A DNA stretch of 5,459 nt from Candidatus Dadabacteria bacterium (lineage in GTDB: Bacteria; Desulfobacterota_D; UBA1144; Nemesobacterales; UBA2774), in contig JAGVLR010000139.1 in assembly GCA_020054175.1 (NCBI GenBank), positions 1 to 5,459 on the forward strand, in the 5' to 3' direction. Shown one piece after another: positions 1 to 5,459 of the stretch. The notes under the pieces were generated by a model that worked only from the letters and a program-made list of their open reading frames with translations, was not told the origin of the DNA and ran no database searches. A program made the translations under genes and the position numbers. The first letter of the stretch is position 1. Every line of letters begins with the position of its first letter.

Positions 1-848
1 ACGAACGTCAGGATGTTTGTCCCGACAGTTTTGAGAAGATACGCGTACTTCTCGAAATGCTGGGGTATCCTGGCGTTGAGGACCCAGTTCATCATGAAAT
101 ACATGCCGAAGGAGCCGGACAGGAAAAGGTAAATATAATAGGGAGCGAGGCAGAGTATAAACACCGCCCCATATAGAGCCGCGTGCCTGAATTCGACCCG
201 CTTTCTCAGGCAGTCGTAAGCGAGCATGGCGCCGAGAAGGAAAACGAGGACCATAGCTTTTTGGAGAAAGAGAAAGGAAACAGCCAGAAACGCCGAGCTT
301 GCAACGAGGCTTTTGACCGATTTATTTTCGTAGTAGACCAGCAGGAAATATATAGACAAAAGTCCCGCAAGCGTCTGGGGGACGTCGGGCCTGATCTCGA
401 CGGCCTTCATGTAAAATGAGACTATGGTCGCCGTCAGGATTACACTCGTTATGGCGATCTCCCTCCGTCCGAAAGTCCTCATTGCGATCAGCCAGGTAAC
501 CCATAGCATCGCCAGCGCGAAAGCCAGCATCACGTACCGGCTTACTATAATAGTTTCTACGGAGGCGCCGAAAATACTTACGAGCGGCGTCATGATATAG
601 CTGAAAAACGGATGATGATGCTGAAAGAAATCGACGTAAATTTCCTTTCCCTGCAACATCAACCACGTGGTATGCACATGCTCGATCTCGTCCTGGTCGA
701 GGCTTTTATTTATAGAGTAGAAGGCAAGTGTAACGAGGACACCTGCGAGCATCCCGGAGAGCAGTAGATACCACACCCAGTCCCTCTTGATAAACTCTGT
801 AAGGGATTCGAGCGGGTCCTTTATGAAATTATCGTACGCGCCGGAAAT
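1..848 (-). CDS. GT39/PMT-like multi-pass membrane glycosyltransferase, N-terminal 282 residues (3' end outside the window)
   Basis: This frame stays open from the stop of the upstream flavoprotein gene to the left edge, so the C-terminus is missing. Counting from the proposed ATT start, residues 1-23 are short and hydrophilic, and a first membrane segment spans about 24-44. The following loop carries D53-E54, H57 and a G-K-E-I-Y-V-D-F-F stretch (D73), then H77-H78-H79-P80. Further hydrophobic segments lie near 104-123 and 132-148, then an R153-P-D motif and more segments to the edge. An acidic pair in the first outer loop followed by Y-x-D-F-x-x-H-x-P is typical of GT39/PMT_2 enzymes (ArnT relatives), which use polyprenyl-phosphate sugars on the outer face of the membrane. 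Donor and acceptor are unknown. The gene begins 18 bases after the flavoprotein stop, so the two are probably co-transcribed. The start is uncertain: ATT at 848 fits the Shine-Dalgarno, while GTG at 776 is the first conventional start and also has a GAGGG upstream. The family is fairly sure; the start is not. Confidence 0.82.
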   Translation of the reverse strand, partial: MSGAYDNFIKDPLESLTEFIKRDWVWYLLLSGMLAGVLVTLAFYSINKSLDQDEIEHVHTTWLMLQGKEIYVDFFQHHHPFFSYIMTPLVSIFGASVETIIVSRYVMLAFALAMLWVTWLIAMRTFGRREIAITSVILTATIVSFYMKAVEIRPDVPQTLAGLLSIYFLLVYYENKSVKSLVASSAFLAVSFLFLQKAMVLVFLLGAMLAYDCLRKRVEFRHAALYGAVFILCLAPYYIYLFLSGSFGMYFMMNWVLNARIPQHFEKYAYLLKTVGTNILTF

Positions 849-854
849 AATGAT

Positions 855-861
855 CCTCCTT
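855..861 (-). promoter_or_regulatory. Strong Shine-Dalgarno for the GT39-like gene
   Basis: On the minus strand AAGGAGG lies just after the TGA of the flavoprotein gene (867-869). The usual spacing of 5-8 bases leads to ATT at 848-846 (6 bases) or to the ATT before it (851-849, 3 bases). No ATG, GTG or TTG occurs in this frame until GTG at 776. This site is the main evidence that translation restarts here rather than at 776. Confidence 0.7.
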
Positions 862-866
862 AATTT

Positions 867-2297
867 TCAGCCGCCCGTGTCGACGAGGCCGGTTTCGGTT
901 ATGACGGCCGACTCCTGATATTCGTAGTCCGTATTTATTGCCCAGAGGTCGTTATGGGCGTCTTTGGCTATATTGTCCGCAGCGAGAATGCCCATTAGGA
1001 TGCTGTGATCCTGATTGTTGTATTTAAATGAGCCGTAGCGGCCTATGACAGTGAGCCCTTCGATTTTCCTGAGATAATCCTCGACAGGCTTTAGGAGCCG
1101 TTTATATCCTGCGCTGTATACGGGATAGCATTTACTTATGCGATGGACGTACCCCTCGGAAGATATGTCGGCCTTTACGAGCCCCGCGCGGGAGATTTCA
1201 TCCTTCGCGAGTCCTATAAGCCTTTCGTCCTCCCAGCGCCAGATGTCGTCACCCTCGTCGCACCAGAATTCGAGCGCAAGTATCGACGTTTCCTCGCTTC
1301 CGTAAAGAGAGGGCGACCAGTTCCTGAAGTTCGTAATCCTTCCGAATAGAAGCTCGGGAGAGTGAACGTATATCCAGTTATCCGGAAAAAGATCGCTGCT
1401 ATGGACATTGAGATATACGAGTATCGTGTTTCGGAACCTGAGGGATTTCGCTGCCGCCAGAACAGGCTCGCTCACTCCGTCGAGCCTCGATACGAGCTGC
1501 GTCAGCGGCATTGTGGATACCATGTGTTCGTATTCCCTCACGGTGCCGTCCATAAGCTCGAGCCCGCGCACATGGAATCCGTCGTTCACAACCCTCCTAA
1601 CAGGGGTGCTCAGATTAACTGCGCCTCCCCTTTCCGAAACGAAAGCGGCCATGCGCTCGTAGACGTCTCCCGTCCCTCCGAGGGGGTAAGCGAATCTGTC
1701 CACCAGCGTTTTATGTTTCTTTCCTTTGTCACCGAGAACGGATGATTTCAGGGCTTCTATGAGGGAAAATTTTTTTATCCGCTGAACGGCGAAGTCGGCG
1801 TCCAGCTCGCGGCACGGAAGCCCCCAGAGCTTTTCGCTATAGGTCTTGAAGAATATCTCGTAAAGCCGCCGCCCGAATCTTTTGACAACCCAGCCCTCGA
1901 AGGTTTCGTCTCCGCCATTCTCGGCCTCGGGGGCGAAGTATTCCTTGAAATAGCTCACGAGGCAGCGAAAAGTTTCCCCGGGGCCGAGCTTCCCCATGAC
2001 GTCCCCGGGCTTGAGAGGATACTGATAGAGATTCCCTTTATAAAGTATCCTCGTCAGCCTGTCGACCATGGAGTAATCCTTGCCGACGACTTCAAGCCAC
2101 AATTCGTTTACGCGCCTGTCGCTGCTGAAAAACCTGTGAGGGCCTAGGTCGACCGTTTGATTCCATAGCTTTATGGATTTGGCGAGCCCGCCCACGGAAG
2201 GGCCGGCCTCGTAAACTTCGGGATTAATCCCCTGTGCGGAGAGTTTGTAGGCACACGCGAGACCGGCGGGGCCTGCGCCTATGATACCTATTTTCAT
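867..2297 (-). CDS. UDP-galactopyranose-mutase-like FAD-dependent oxidoreductase/isomerase (476 aa)
   Basis: A soluble flavoprotein of the amine-oxidase/UGM group. The N-terminus has the dinucleotide-binding loop G-A-G-P-A-G (residues 7-12), the acidic end of the second strand (E30) and a G36-G37-L pair. D50-L-G-P-H-R-F-F resembles the G-P-H-x-F segment of UDP-galactopyranose mutase. Y153-S-E-K-L-W-G resembles the UGM Y-T-x-K-Q-W-G motif. G419-R-Y-G-S-F-K-Y with a following D430-H-S matches the UGM-type C-terminal FAD-contact motif. A central Y204-P-L-G-G-T-G-D stretch is typical of the wider HemY/COG1232 family. At 476 residues it is longer than classical UGM (about 370-390), and it has a 40-residue tail after the last FAD motif, so it is likely a separate subfamily whose substrate is not known. 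The ATG at 2297 has AAAGGG 5-6 bases upstream. It is first in a leftward unit with the GT39-like gene, which suggests a role in making an envelope sugar precursor (inference). A carotenoid or porphyrin oxidase is less likely given the UGM-like motifs. Confidence 0.85.
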   Translation of the reverse strand: MKIGIIGAGPAGLACAYKLSAQGINPEVYEAGPSVGGLAKSIKLWNQTVDLGPHRFFSSDRRVNELWLEVVGKDYSMVDRLTRILYKGNLYQYPLKPGDVMGKLGPGETFRCLVSYFKEYFAPEAENGGDETFEGWVVKRFGRRLYEIFFKTYSEKLWGLPCRELDADFAVQRIKKFSLIEALKSSVLGDKGKKHKTLVDRFAYPLGGTGDVYERMAAFVSERGGAVNLSTPVRRVVNDGFHVRGLELMDGTVREYEHMVSTMPLTQLVSRLDGVSEPVLAAAKSLRFRNTILVYLNVHSSDLFPDNWIYVHSPELLFGRITNFRNWSPSLYGSEETSILALEFWCDEGDDIWRWEDERLIGLAKDEISRAGLVKADISSEGYVHRISKCYPVYSAGYKRLLKPVEDYLRKIEGLTVIGRYGSFKYNNQDHSILMGILAADNIAKDAHNDLWAINTDYEYQESAVITETGLVDTGG

Positions 2298-2356
2298 TTA
2301 TCCCTTTTGCCGCAGTGGATGACAGAGCGCCGAACCCGCGCCCTTATAGAAATATG

Positions 2357-2384
2357 ATTATAATCGTATTTACGCGTATTGGAA
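2357..2384 (-). promoter_or_regulatory. Candidate leftward promoter for the flavoprotein-GT39 unit
   Basis: A perfect TATAAT reads on the minus strand at 2362-2357. TTCCAA (2384-2379) lies 16 bases upstream as a weak -35, matching 3 of 6 bases of TTGACA. Transcription would begin near 2350, giving a leader of about 50 bases to the ATG at 2297. The -10 sits in the 10-bp palindrome GATTATAATC (2356-2365), so TATAAT also reads on the plus strand. There it lacks a recognisable -35. Confidence 0.4.
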
Positions 2385-2407
2385 TTACTATTGCCGAATA
2401 GTAAGAT
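2379..2407 (+). promoter_or_regulatory. Candidate rightward sigma70-like promoter for the paralog pair
   Basis: TTGGAA (2379-2384) and TAAGAT (2402-2407) are separated by exactly 17 bases, and each matches 4 of 6 bases of the sigma70 consensus. Transcription would start near 2413-2415, just before the first gene. The -35 overlaps the proposed -35 of the leftward promoter on the other strand, so the two may compete for RNA polymerase or share control. The prediction rests on sequence likeness only. Confidence 0.42.
2385..2404. promoter_or_regulatory. Operator-like perfect inverted repeat in the divergent promoter region
   Basis: TTACTATT (2385-2392) and AATAGTAA (2397-2404) are exact reverse complements around a GCCG centre, giving a 20-bp dyad. 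It fills the 17-base spacer of the proposed rightward promoter and reaches into its -10. That is a common place for a repressor or activator dimer to bind. The arms are A+T-rich and no T-run follows, so a terminator is unlikely. No regulator gene lies in the window. Confidence 0.5.
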
Positions 2408-2427
2408 ATTGGTCCGAAGCCTCATAA

Positions 2428-3651
2428 ATGCACGCCGAGAGCTTCATCGTTCAAATGGGCCCAGAGACTAAATTACCGTTTTACGACAACCTTATAGCGG
2501 CGGAAAAATGGGTCCTCCGGAACCGAAGCGGCCTATTCTGGGGAGCCGTCATATTCATGGCTTTCCTGGCGGCGTCGAGGCTGGCCTACCAGTTTTGGAG
2601 GCTCCTTATAGACACCGGCGATAACGGTGCGCTCGACCTGAGAATGCTCCATGAGTGGACAGCCCTCTGGTTCGCCGGCGAGCCGCTCGTCGTTTACAAC
2701 CTCCTGCCCGGCACATATCCCCTTCTCTGGCCGCTGACCGGATGGCTTTCGTTCGGGGCTGCAAGGTGGTTCTGGCTCGTCCTTTACGTAATCTCGTTCT
2801 TCTGGTTATTCGGCATAATAAAATCCGGGGTGGCGCTCAGGGAAAGGAAAGAAACCGTCTTCCTGGCGCTTTTTCTGCTCGCCATGTATCCGACAAGCAT
2901 CATCGTCGGAAACGGCCAATTGACGCTCTTTATAATTCCCGCCGTCCTGGCGGCGATACTACTCGGGCAGGAGAGGCCGAGCCCCGGCAGGGAAGCCGCG
3001 ATAACTCTCCTCCTTCTTTTTTCCGCGATAAAGCTGCCGATATCTGCGCCGTTTTTTCTTGTGGCATTCATATCCGTGAGGGCGTACAGACCCGTCGTCC
3101 TCGCCATCGTCGGATATGTTCTGCTCACGCTCCTCGCCGTTCATTTCAGAAGCGGCGGGCTTTTAACCAACATAGAGCTATGGATAAGGGACTCATCCAA
3201 GCTGGCCGCTCTGGGAGGCTACGGCAACATTCACAAATGGCTGAGCGCGGCCGGGCTTTCGGATTTTATACTGCCCGCCTCTTTTGCGCTCCTTATTGCG
3301 CTTGCCGCATGGCTTTACCGGAACAGAAGGGCCGACATATGGATCGCGCTCGGGGTGACCGCCATGGTTGCGCGGCTCTGGACGTACCACAGGCTCTACG
3401 ACGACCTTCTGATAATCATCCCCATGATCGCGCTTTTCAGAATTTTTAAATCAGGCTTGCTCTCTTGTCGCGAACGAATTGCCGCGGCGGCCCTCCTGTT
3501 TATTTCGTGGCTCGCGCTTCTTTCGCCGGGATTCTTTCTCCAGCTCGGGCCTCCGTTGGGAACGATCTTCAGAACGGGGCAGGTAACTGTGTGGCTATTG
3601 CTGCTCGCCTTTCTCCTGTACCACGCTTCTACTATGGAACGGAAAAATTGA
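2428..3651 (+). CDS. GT87/DUF2029-like multi-pass membrane glycosyltransferase, first paralog (407 aa)
   Basis: A hydrophobic protein with about ten candidate membrane segments, starting near residues 36-52. The first outer loop has N66-G-A-L-D70-L-R followed by W77 and W81-F-A-G-E-P. The acidic residue before L-R and the W-F-x-G-x-P stretch resemble the first-loop signature of GT-C enzymes of family GT87, which use polyprenyl-phosphate mannose. G161-N-G-Q in the middle, K202-L-P and Y320-H-R-L-Y-D-D before a hydrophobic segment also fit the GT87 pattern of G-Q, K-x-x-P and a late H-D-type motif. It shares about half its residues by eye with the next gene, so the two are tandem duplicates. 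Start choice is open. The ATG at 2428 follows an in-frame TAA and has only a weak GAAG. The ATG at 2455 (M10-G) gives an N-terminus matching the second paralog in length and in its M-G beginning. The enzyme family is likely; the sugar and acceptor are unknown. Confidence 0.75.
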   Translation: MHAESFIVQMGPETKLPFYDNLIAAEKWVLRNRSGLFWGAVIFMAFLAASRLAYQFWRLLIDTGDNGALDLRMLHEWTALWFAGEPLVVYNLLPGTYPLLWPLTGWLSFGAARWFWLVLYVISFFWLFGIIKSGVALRERKETVFLALFLLAMYPTSIIVGNGQLTLFIIPAVLAAILLGQERPSPGREAAITLLLLFSAIKLPISAPFFLVAFISVRAYRPVVLAIVGYVLLTLLAVHFRSGGLLTNIELWIRDSSKLAALGGYGNIHKWLSAAGLSDFILPASFALLIALAAWLYRNRRADIWIALGVTAMVARLWTYHRLYDDLLIIIPMIALFRIFKSGLLSCRERIAAAALLFISWLALLSPGFFLQLGPPLGTIFRTGQVTVWLLLLAFLLYHASTMERKN

Positions 3652-3717
3652 CTCCGCAGCAGGGGAATAATATTCTAAGCGCTATATCTTTTCACCGCAG
3701 GAGACTCCAGGGCACAA

Positions 3718-4977
3718 ATGGGATACAACCGCCTTCATACGACTATCCTCTCATTCGTGTCCCGAAGTGAGGAATGGTTATCCCGTCATAAGGAAAAGTT
3801 TCTGACGGGAGCGATATGTTTCCTTGTCGTGCTGGGCGCCCCGAGGCTCTTCTATCAGGTGTGGAGACTCCTGATGAGGGATGGCGGAAACGGCGCGAAC
3901 GACCTCCAGCTGCTTCGCCAGTGGATTATAGACTGGTTCGAAGGAAAGCCGATTTATAGCTACATCCTATTCCCGGCTACATTTCCGACGCTTTGGCCGA
4001 TAACCGGCTGGCTCTCCATCGAGGCAACGAGATGGCTCTGGCTCGCGCTCTATGCCATCGCCTTCTGGGGCCTCGTTCGGATATTGAAGTCCGGGGCCGT
4101 CGTCCGGGACGGGAAAGAGACGGTGCTGCTAGCTCTTTTCGTGCTCACCATATACCCGACAGGGGTAACGATAGGGAACGGTCAGATGGCGCTGCTCCTT
4201 CTGCCGGCCGTCGTTGCGGGCCTCATAATTTCGAGAGAAGGCGGCCTCACACCCTGGCGCCGTGCGGCTGCAGTGGCGCTACTCATTTTTTCGAGCTCGA
4301 AGCTCCCGGTCACAGCCCCGTTTTTTCTGATACTCATGATTTCGCTCAAGGATATAAAAACCATGACGGCGGTCGGGGTCTCCTATGTAGCGCTGACGTT
4401 CTTCTCCCTTTCGTTCCGCAAGATGAGCATCCCTGAATTCACGGCCAGGTGGACGGATGAAACGCCGGGCGTCGTAACCGTAGGAGGCCACGGCAACATA
4501 CATCACTTTCTCGGTCCTTTAGGAATCGAAAACGTTCTTCTCCCGTCCTCTGTGTTGATGCTTGCCGCGCTCGCGGTCTGGATTTATAAATTCCGGAAGA
4601 CCGACTTCTGGGTGCAGCTCGGCGTCGCGGCCATAGTCGCGCGGCTCTGGGCTTACCACAGGCTCTACGACGATCTCCTTATAATCATCCCGATGGCCGC
4701 ATTGCTAAGGCTTTTAAGAAACGGCTCGCTGTCCGAAAACGAGCGCGCTGCGGCAATCGTAATTTTCGCCGTGTCAGTCGTTTCATTTCTTATTCCTGGA
4801 TTCTTCCTGCAGTTTCCGCACCCGTGGGAGGCTTTGTTCCAGGGCATGCAGATATTTATATGGCTCTCGCTTCTGGTCTTCCTGTTGTATTACGCGTACA
4901 CGACAAACAGGAAAAAATCGGCCGGGACCGAACCGGGATTCAATCCCGATTCTCATAAACATAATTCCCGCAGTTAA
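3718..4977 (+). CDS. GT87/DUF2029-like multi-pass membrane glycosyltransferase, second paralog (419 aa)
   Basis: Tandem duplicate of the gene before it, 66 bases downstream on the same strand and probably in the same transcript. Conserved points are N58-G-A-N-D62-L, W73-F-E-G-K-P, L92-W-P-I-T-G-W-L-S, G153-N-G-Q, K195-L-P, G256-G-H-G-N-I-H and Y313-H-R-L-Y-D-D followed by L-L-I-I-I-P. These are shared with the first paralog, while the surrounding membrane segments differ. This suggests that catalytic or binding residues are kept in both copies and that both are active. The C-terminus has a polar, basic tail of about 20 residues (after K400) that the first copy lacks. The ATG has AGGG 5 bases upstream (3709-3712) and a better AGGAG further away (3699-3703). 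No strong promoter is seen in the 66-base gap. The likely role is sugar transfer from a polyprenyl-phosphate donor at the outer membrane face; specificity may differ from the first copy (inference). Confidence 0.75.
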   Translation: MGYNRLHTTILSFVSRSEEWLSRHKEKFLTGAICFLVVLGAPRLFYQVWRLLMRDGGNGANDLQLLRQWIIDWFEGKPIYSYILFPATFPTLWPITGWLSIEATRWLWLALYAIAFWGLVRILKSGAVVRDGKETVLLALFVLTIYPTGVTIGNGQMALLLLPAVVAGLIISREGGLTPWRRAAAVALLIFSSSKLPVTAPFFLILMISLKDIKTMTAVGVSYVALTFFSLSFRKMSIPEFTARWTDETPGVVTVGGHGNIHHFLGPLGIENVLLPSSVLMLAALAVWIYKFRKTDFWVQLGVAAIVARLWAYHRLYDDLLIIIPMAALLRLLRNGSLSENERAAAIVIFAVSVVSFLIPGFFLQFPHPWEALFQGMQIFIWLSLLVFLLYYAYTTNRKKSAGTEPGFNPDSHKHNSRS

Positions 4978-5000
4978 ACCCTTGGCCACACGCGGGGAAA

Positions 5001-5033
5001 GAGCCGCCGGCCGTTTCCGGCCGGCAGCTTATT
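5001..5033. terminator. Bidirectional hairpin terminator between convergent genes
   Basis: GCCGGCCG (5006-5013) and CGGCCGGC (5018-5025) form a perfect 8-bp G+C stem around a TTTC loop. The stem extends by about three pairs (AGC/GCT) beyond one C-A mismatch. On the plus strand it is followed by TTATTAT, a short, imperfect T-run suited to ending the paralog transcript 24 bases after its stop. On the minus strand the hairpin follows the stop of the cysteine-rich gene, with CTCTTT after it. It therefore probably serves both convergent genes. Confidence 0.7.
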
Positions 5034-5051
5034 ATCAGATTGAACCCCGTC

Positions 5052-5459
5052 TTACAACGGCGGGCACACCGGCGAAGCGCAGAACTGCGGCGCCGGCGGA
5101 TTGGAATCCAGGCAGGATCCGGCTATTTCCTTCGAAACCGGGCTGAAGCTCACGTTCCATTCCGTGTTCTGCGGGAAGCAGCACGGAGCCGGCGGTGCAA
5201 CCGGCTGTGCCGGCGGATCTTCCGTCAGCGTGAAGCTGAATCCGTAACAGCCGCCCTCGGGGCAGTCTATGGCTCTCACCGCCCAGCTGCACACATTGTT
5301 TTTATTGTCACCAAGCGATTTCGCACACTCGGCGTAAAGCTCGGGGTTGCTCGTCTTCAGCTGGTCCGAGCATCCGCACGAGCCCGAGGAAGCCGAGCCC
5401 GTCCACGTACAGAAGCTCTCGGGCTTGCATCTGTTCATCCTGGCGGTATCGAACTGCGC
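5052..5459 (-). CDS. Cysteine-rich protein, probably exported, unknown function (C-terminal 135 residues; 5' end outside the window)
   Basis: I do not recognise this protein. The frame is open to the right edge and ends in TAA at 5054-5052. An internal ATG at 5438 (M8 of the visible part) has no usable Shine-Dalgarno, since AGG touches the ATG, and no signal peptide follows it. The true start is therefore probably upstream, outside the window. The last 128 residues contain 13 cysteines, including a C-G-C, a C-C pair and a C-x-x-x-x-C near C59/C64. A proline/alanine-rich linker (D-P-P-A-Q-P-V-A-P-P-A-P) precedes the C-C and splits the visible part into two cysteine-bearing halves. Such density, with few hydrophobic stretches, suggests a disulphide-stabilised protein of the periplasm, outer membrane or cell exterior. 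Metal binding is an alternative, although no regular C-x-x-C-H haem or ferredoxin spacing is seen. It converges on the glycosyltransferase pair and is separated from it by a terminator, so a shared function is not implied. Confidence 0.6.
   Translation of the reverse strand, partial: AQFDTARMNRCKPESFCTWTGSASSGSCGCSDQLKTSNPELYAECAKSLGDNKNNVCSWAVRAIDCPEGGCYGFSFTLTEDPPAQPVAPPAPCCFPQNTEWNVSFSPVSKEIAGSCLDSNPPAPQFCASPVCPPL

Noticed and set aside
322..666. A 114-codon minus-strand reading frame with an ATG start inside the GT39-like gene.
   Set aside because: It is a shadow of the GT39-like frame. It is rich in Arg and has no membrane character, while the other frame is open across the whole 848 bases with clear family motifs.
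846..872. The GT39-like frame is the same as that of the flavoprotein upstream, separated only by one TGA, which could suggest a read-through fusion or recoding.
   Set aside because: A consensus Shine-Dalgarno lies just after the TGA and the two proteins belong to separate, normally independent families. Ordinary reinitiation explains the arrangement, and no recoding structure is visible.
2655..3449. A 264-codon plus-strand frame overlapping the first paralog.
   Set aside because: It is out of frame with a protein that has a well-conserved paralog. Its product is very rich in Arg, Pro and His, which is the usual shadow pattern in this sequence, and the second paralog conserves only the other frame.
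3652..3717. A possible internal promoter between the paralogs (TATTCT and TATATC sequences).
   Set aside because: No matching -35 at a suitable distance could be found, and the short gap fits simple co-transcription.
4934..4948. Inverted repeat CGGGATT-C-AATCCCG near the end of the second paralog.
   Set aside because: It lies inside coding sequence, its effective loop is only three bases and no T-run follows. The G+C hairpin at 5001-5033 is a much better terminator.
5035..5292. Minus-strand frame of 85 codons overlapping the cysteine-rich gene.
   Set aside because: It overlaps the terminator-side stop of the cysteine-rich frame, which is open to the window edge and has a more protein-like composition. 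Both cannot be real, and this one looks like an Arg/Gly-rich shadow.

Overview
The window looks like chromosome from a Gram-negative-type bacterium, probably an uncultured or environmental lineage. G+C is moderate, codon use leans on AGG (Arg) and ATA (Ile), and most of the coding capacity goes to multi-pass membrane glycosyltransferase-like proteins. The taxon cannot be named from the sequence alone. Codon style is similar across all five genes, so no internal boundary of recent transfer is visible.

Layout: (1) On the minus strand, from 2297 down through the left edge, is a two-gene unit. It has a UDP-galactopyranose-mutase-like FAD protein (867-2297), followed 18 bases later by a GT39/PMT-like membrane glycosyltransferase that runs off the window (1-848). 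The second gene has a perfect Shine-Dalgarno sequence but no ATG, GTG or TTG at the usual distance; an ATT sits there instead. (2) A 130-bp divergent intergenic region (2298-2427) holds back-to-back promoter-like elements. A perfect 8-bp inverted repeat fits into the spacer of the rightward promoter, like an operator. (3) On the plus strand are two tandem paralogous membrane proteins (2428-3651 and 3718-4977), which resemble GT-C glycosyltransferases of the GT87/DUF2029 type. (4) A strong hairpin (about 5001-5033) separates them from a convergent minus-strand gene (5052 to the right edge). That gene encodes the C-terminal part of a cysteine-rich, probably exported protein of unknown function.

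How the genes may work together (inference): three GT-C-type membrane enzymes and a UGM-like flavoprotein share one divergent control region. This suggests a small envelope-glycan or glycolipid module. The flavoprotein would modify a sugar nucleotide or lipid-linked precursor, and the membrane enzymes would move sugars from polyprenyl-phosphate carriers outside the cytoplasm. Neither the sugar nor the acceptor can be read from the sequence. No RNA genes, CRISPR arrays, insertion sequences or phage genes were seen.
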